Position numbers and translations under genes: made by a program. From the NCBI RefSeq assembly GCF_003583405.1, contig NZ_QXEC01000003.1, positions 206,936 through 270,935 on the forward strand: DNA of 64,000 nt, written 5' to 3'. The DNA is from Micromonospora radicis (GTDB lineage Bacteria > Actinomycetota > Actinomycetes > Mycobacteriales > Micromonosporaceae). Below the pieces are notes generated by a model that saw only the letters and a program-made list of their open reading frames with translations, was not told where the DNA came from and did not search any database. Of this stretch, positions 63,531-64,000 are shown piece by piece; the stretch's first letter is position 1; each line of letters starts with the position of its first letter.

Positions 63531-63941
63531 CAAGCGCTGCGGACCTGCGAGCGGACCTACGGCCCGGAGCATCCCCGTACGGCCGCCGTCCGGAGCGCCT
63601 TCGGCAACGCGTTGCTCCGGCTGGGGCAGCCGCGAATGGCCGCGGCCGAGCAGAGGACCGCCATCGACGACACGGAACCGAGATACGGAAGTCGCCATCA
63701 TCGGATGGCCATCTACCGCAACAATCTGGCCCTGGCGATCCACGCTCTCGACCATCATGACGAGGCACGCCGGGAGTTCGCCGAGGCCGAGCGGATCATG
63801 GTCGCGAAGTTCGGTCCCGACCACCCGGGCGTACGATCCATCAGGGGGAACACGGTCCGGCTGGACGGGGGCGAGCCTCCGGTCGCGGCCCTCAACGTCA
63901 CCCTGCGCATCCACCAGCGGCTGCGCGCGGTCGACGGCTGA
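63519..63941 (+). pseudogene. TPR protein remnant (kinesin-light-chain-like repeats), 5'-truncated
   Basis: In its own frame: ALRTCERTYGPEHPRTAAVR, FGNALLRLGQPRMAAAEQR, RNNLALAIHALDHHDEARRE and VAKFGPDHPGVRSIRGN. These are tetratricopeptide units of the type at the C-terminus of NB-ARC/TPR regulators. Only about 3 repeats remain, with no start codon of their own; the 5' side is joined to the pentapeptide gene. Ends at TGA 63941. Bases 63942-64000 hold nothing I can call. Confidence 0.6.
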
Positions 63942-64000
63942 TCCCAGAGCTCGACTATGCCGCGTACGCAGCCAAGGACACCCTGCTGCGACTGGTCCGG

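Overview
The window is high-GC actinobacterial DNA. Its GTG starts, ATGA/GTGA gene overlaps, bldA-type TTA codons in a regulator and set of gene families fit Micromonosporaceae (Micromonospora or a relative); this placement is inferred from style, not from a marker gene. I see no rRNA, tRNA, CRISPR array or intact insertion sequence.

Layout. 0-7.4 kb: metabolic and stress genes (SRPBCC protein, AhpD-like protein, FOXRED2-like flavoprotein, IYD-like nitroreductase, YbdK-type carboxylate-amine ligase, M20 carboxypeptidase, VOC protein). 7.5-16.6 kb: a compact accessory locus with two tandem 420-aa family-2 glycosyltransferases, a divergent ATP-grasp ligase, a third glycosyltransferase and two NisT-like ABC exporters. 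It looks like a biosynthesis-and-export locus for a glycosylated or peptide-like product; no precursor gene was found. 16.6-33 kb: mostly single genes and small operons (a tandem MerR with an erythromycin-esterase-like gene, a two-component system, MerR with an old-yellow-enzyme homologue, a four-gene operon of small helical proteins, the yjdI/yjdJ pair next to a MarR gene, a NADAR protein, a damaged mercury-type MerR locus).

33.3-54.1 kb is the main discovery: a RiPP cluster for a heavily azole- and dehydroamino-acid-modified peptide. A 62-aa precursor (34574-34762) ends in a 21-residue core that is only Ser, Thr and Cys apart from a terminal Ala. Converging on it is a ten-gene, mostly translationally coupled operon: SARP/NB-ARC regulator, Ocin-ThiF-type F protein, a first YcaO cyclodehydratase, SagB oxidase, split LanB (glutamylation protein plus elimination protein), PqqD/M50-like membrane protease, ABC ATPase and permease, and a second YcaO. 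Beside the precursor is a protein resembling a degenerate YcaO-fold domain. An M20 amidohydrolase and a LuxR-type regulator with three TTA codons flank the operon. The inferred sequence is: leader recognition by the F protein, azoline formation by one or both YcaO proteins, oxidation to azoles by SagB, tRNA-Glu-dependent dehydration of remaining Ser/Thr by the split LanB, leader removal perhaps by the M50 protein, and export by the ABC pair. Only one elimination/pyridine-synthase-type protein is present, so a linear, goadsporin-like product is favoured over a thiopeptide macrocycle.

54.3-64 kb: an HNH protein, a zinc-knuckle SDR-like protein, DUF4440, SRPBCC, DUF5996 and AEC-transporter genes mixed with many gene remnants (ECF sigma factor, DUF2306, response regulator, a frameshifted second yjdJ, a flavodoxin-family reductase tail, a double-frameshifted gene, a pentapeptide/TPR junction). 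This arm looks like a zone of repeated recombination and decay.
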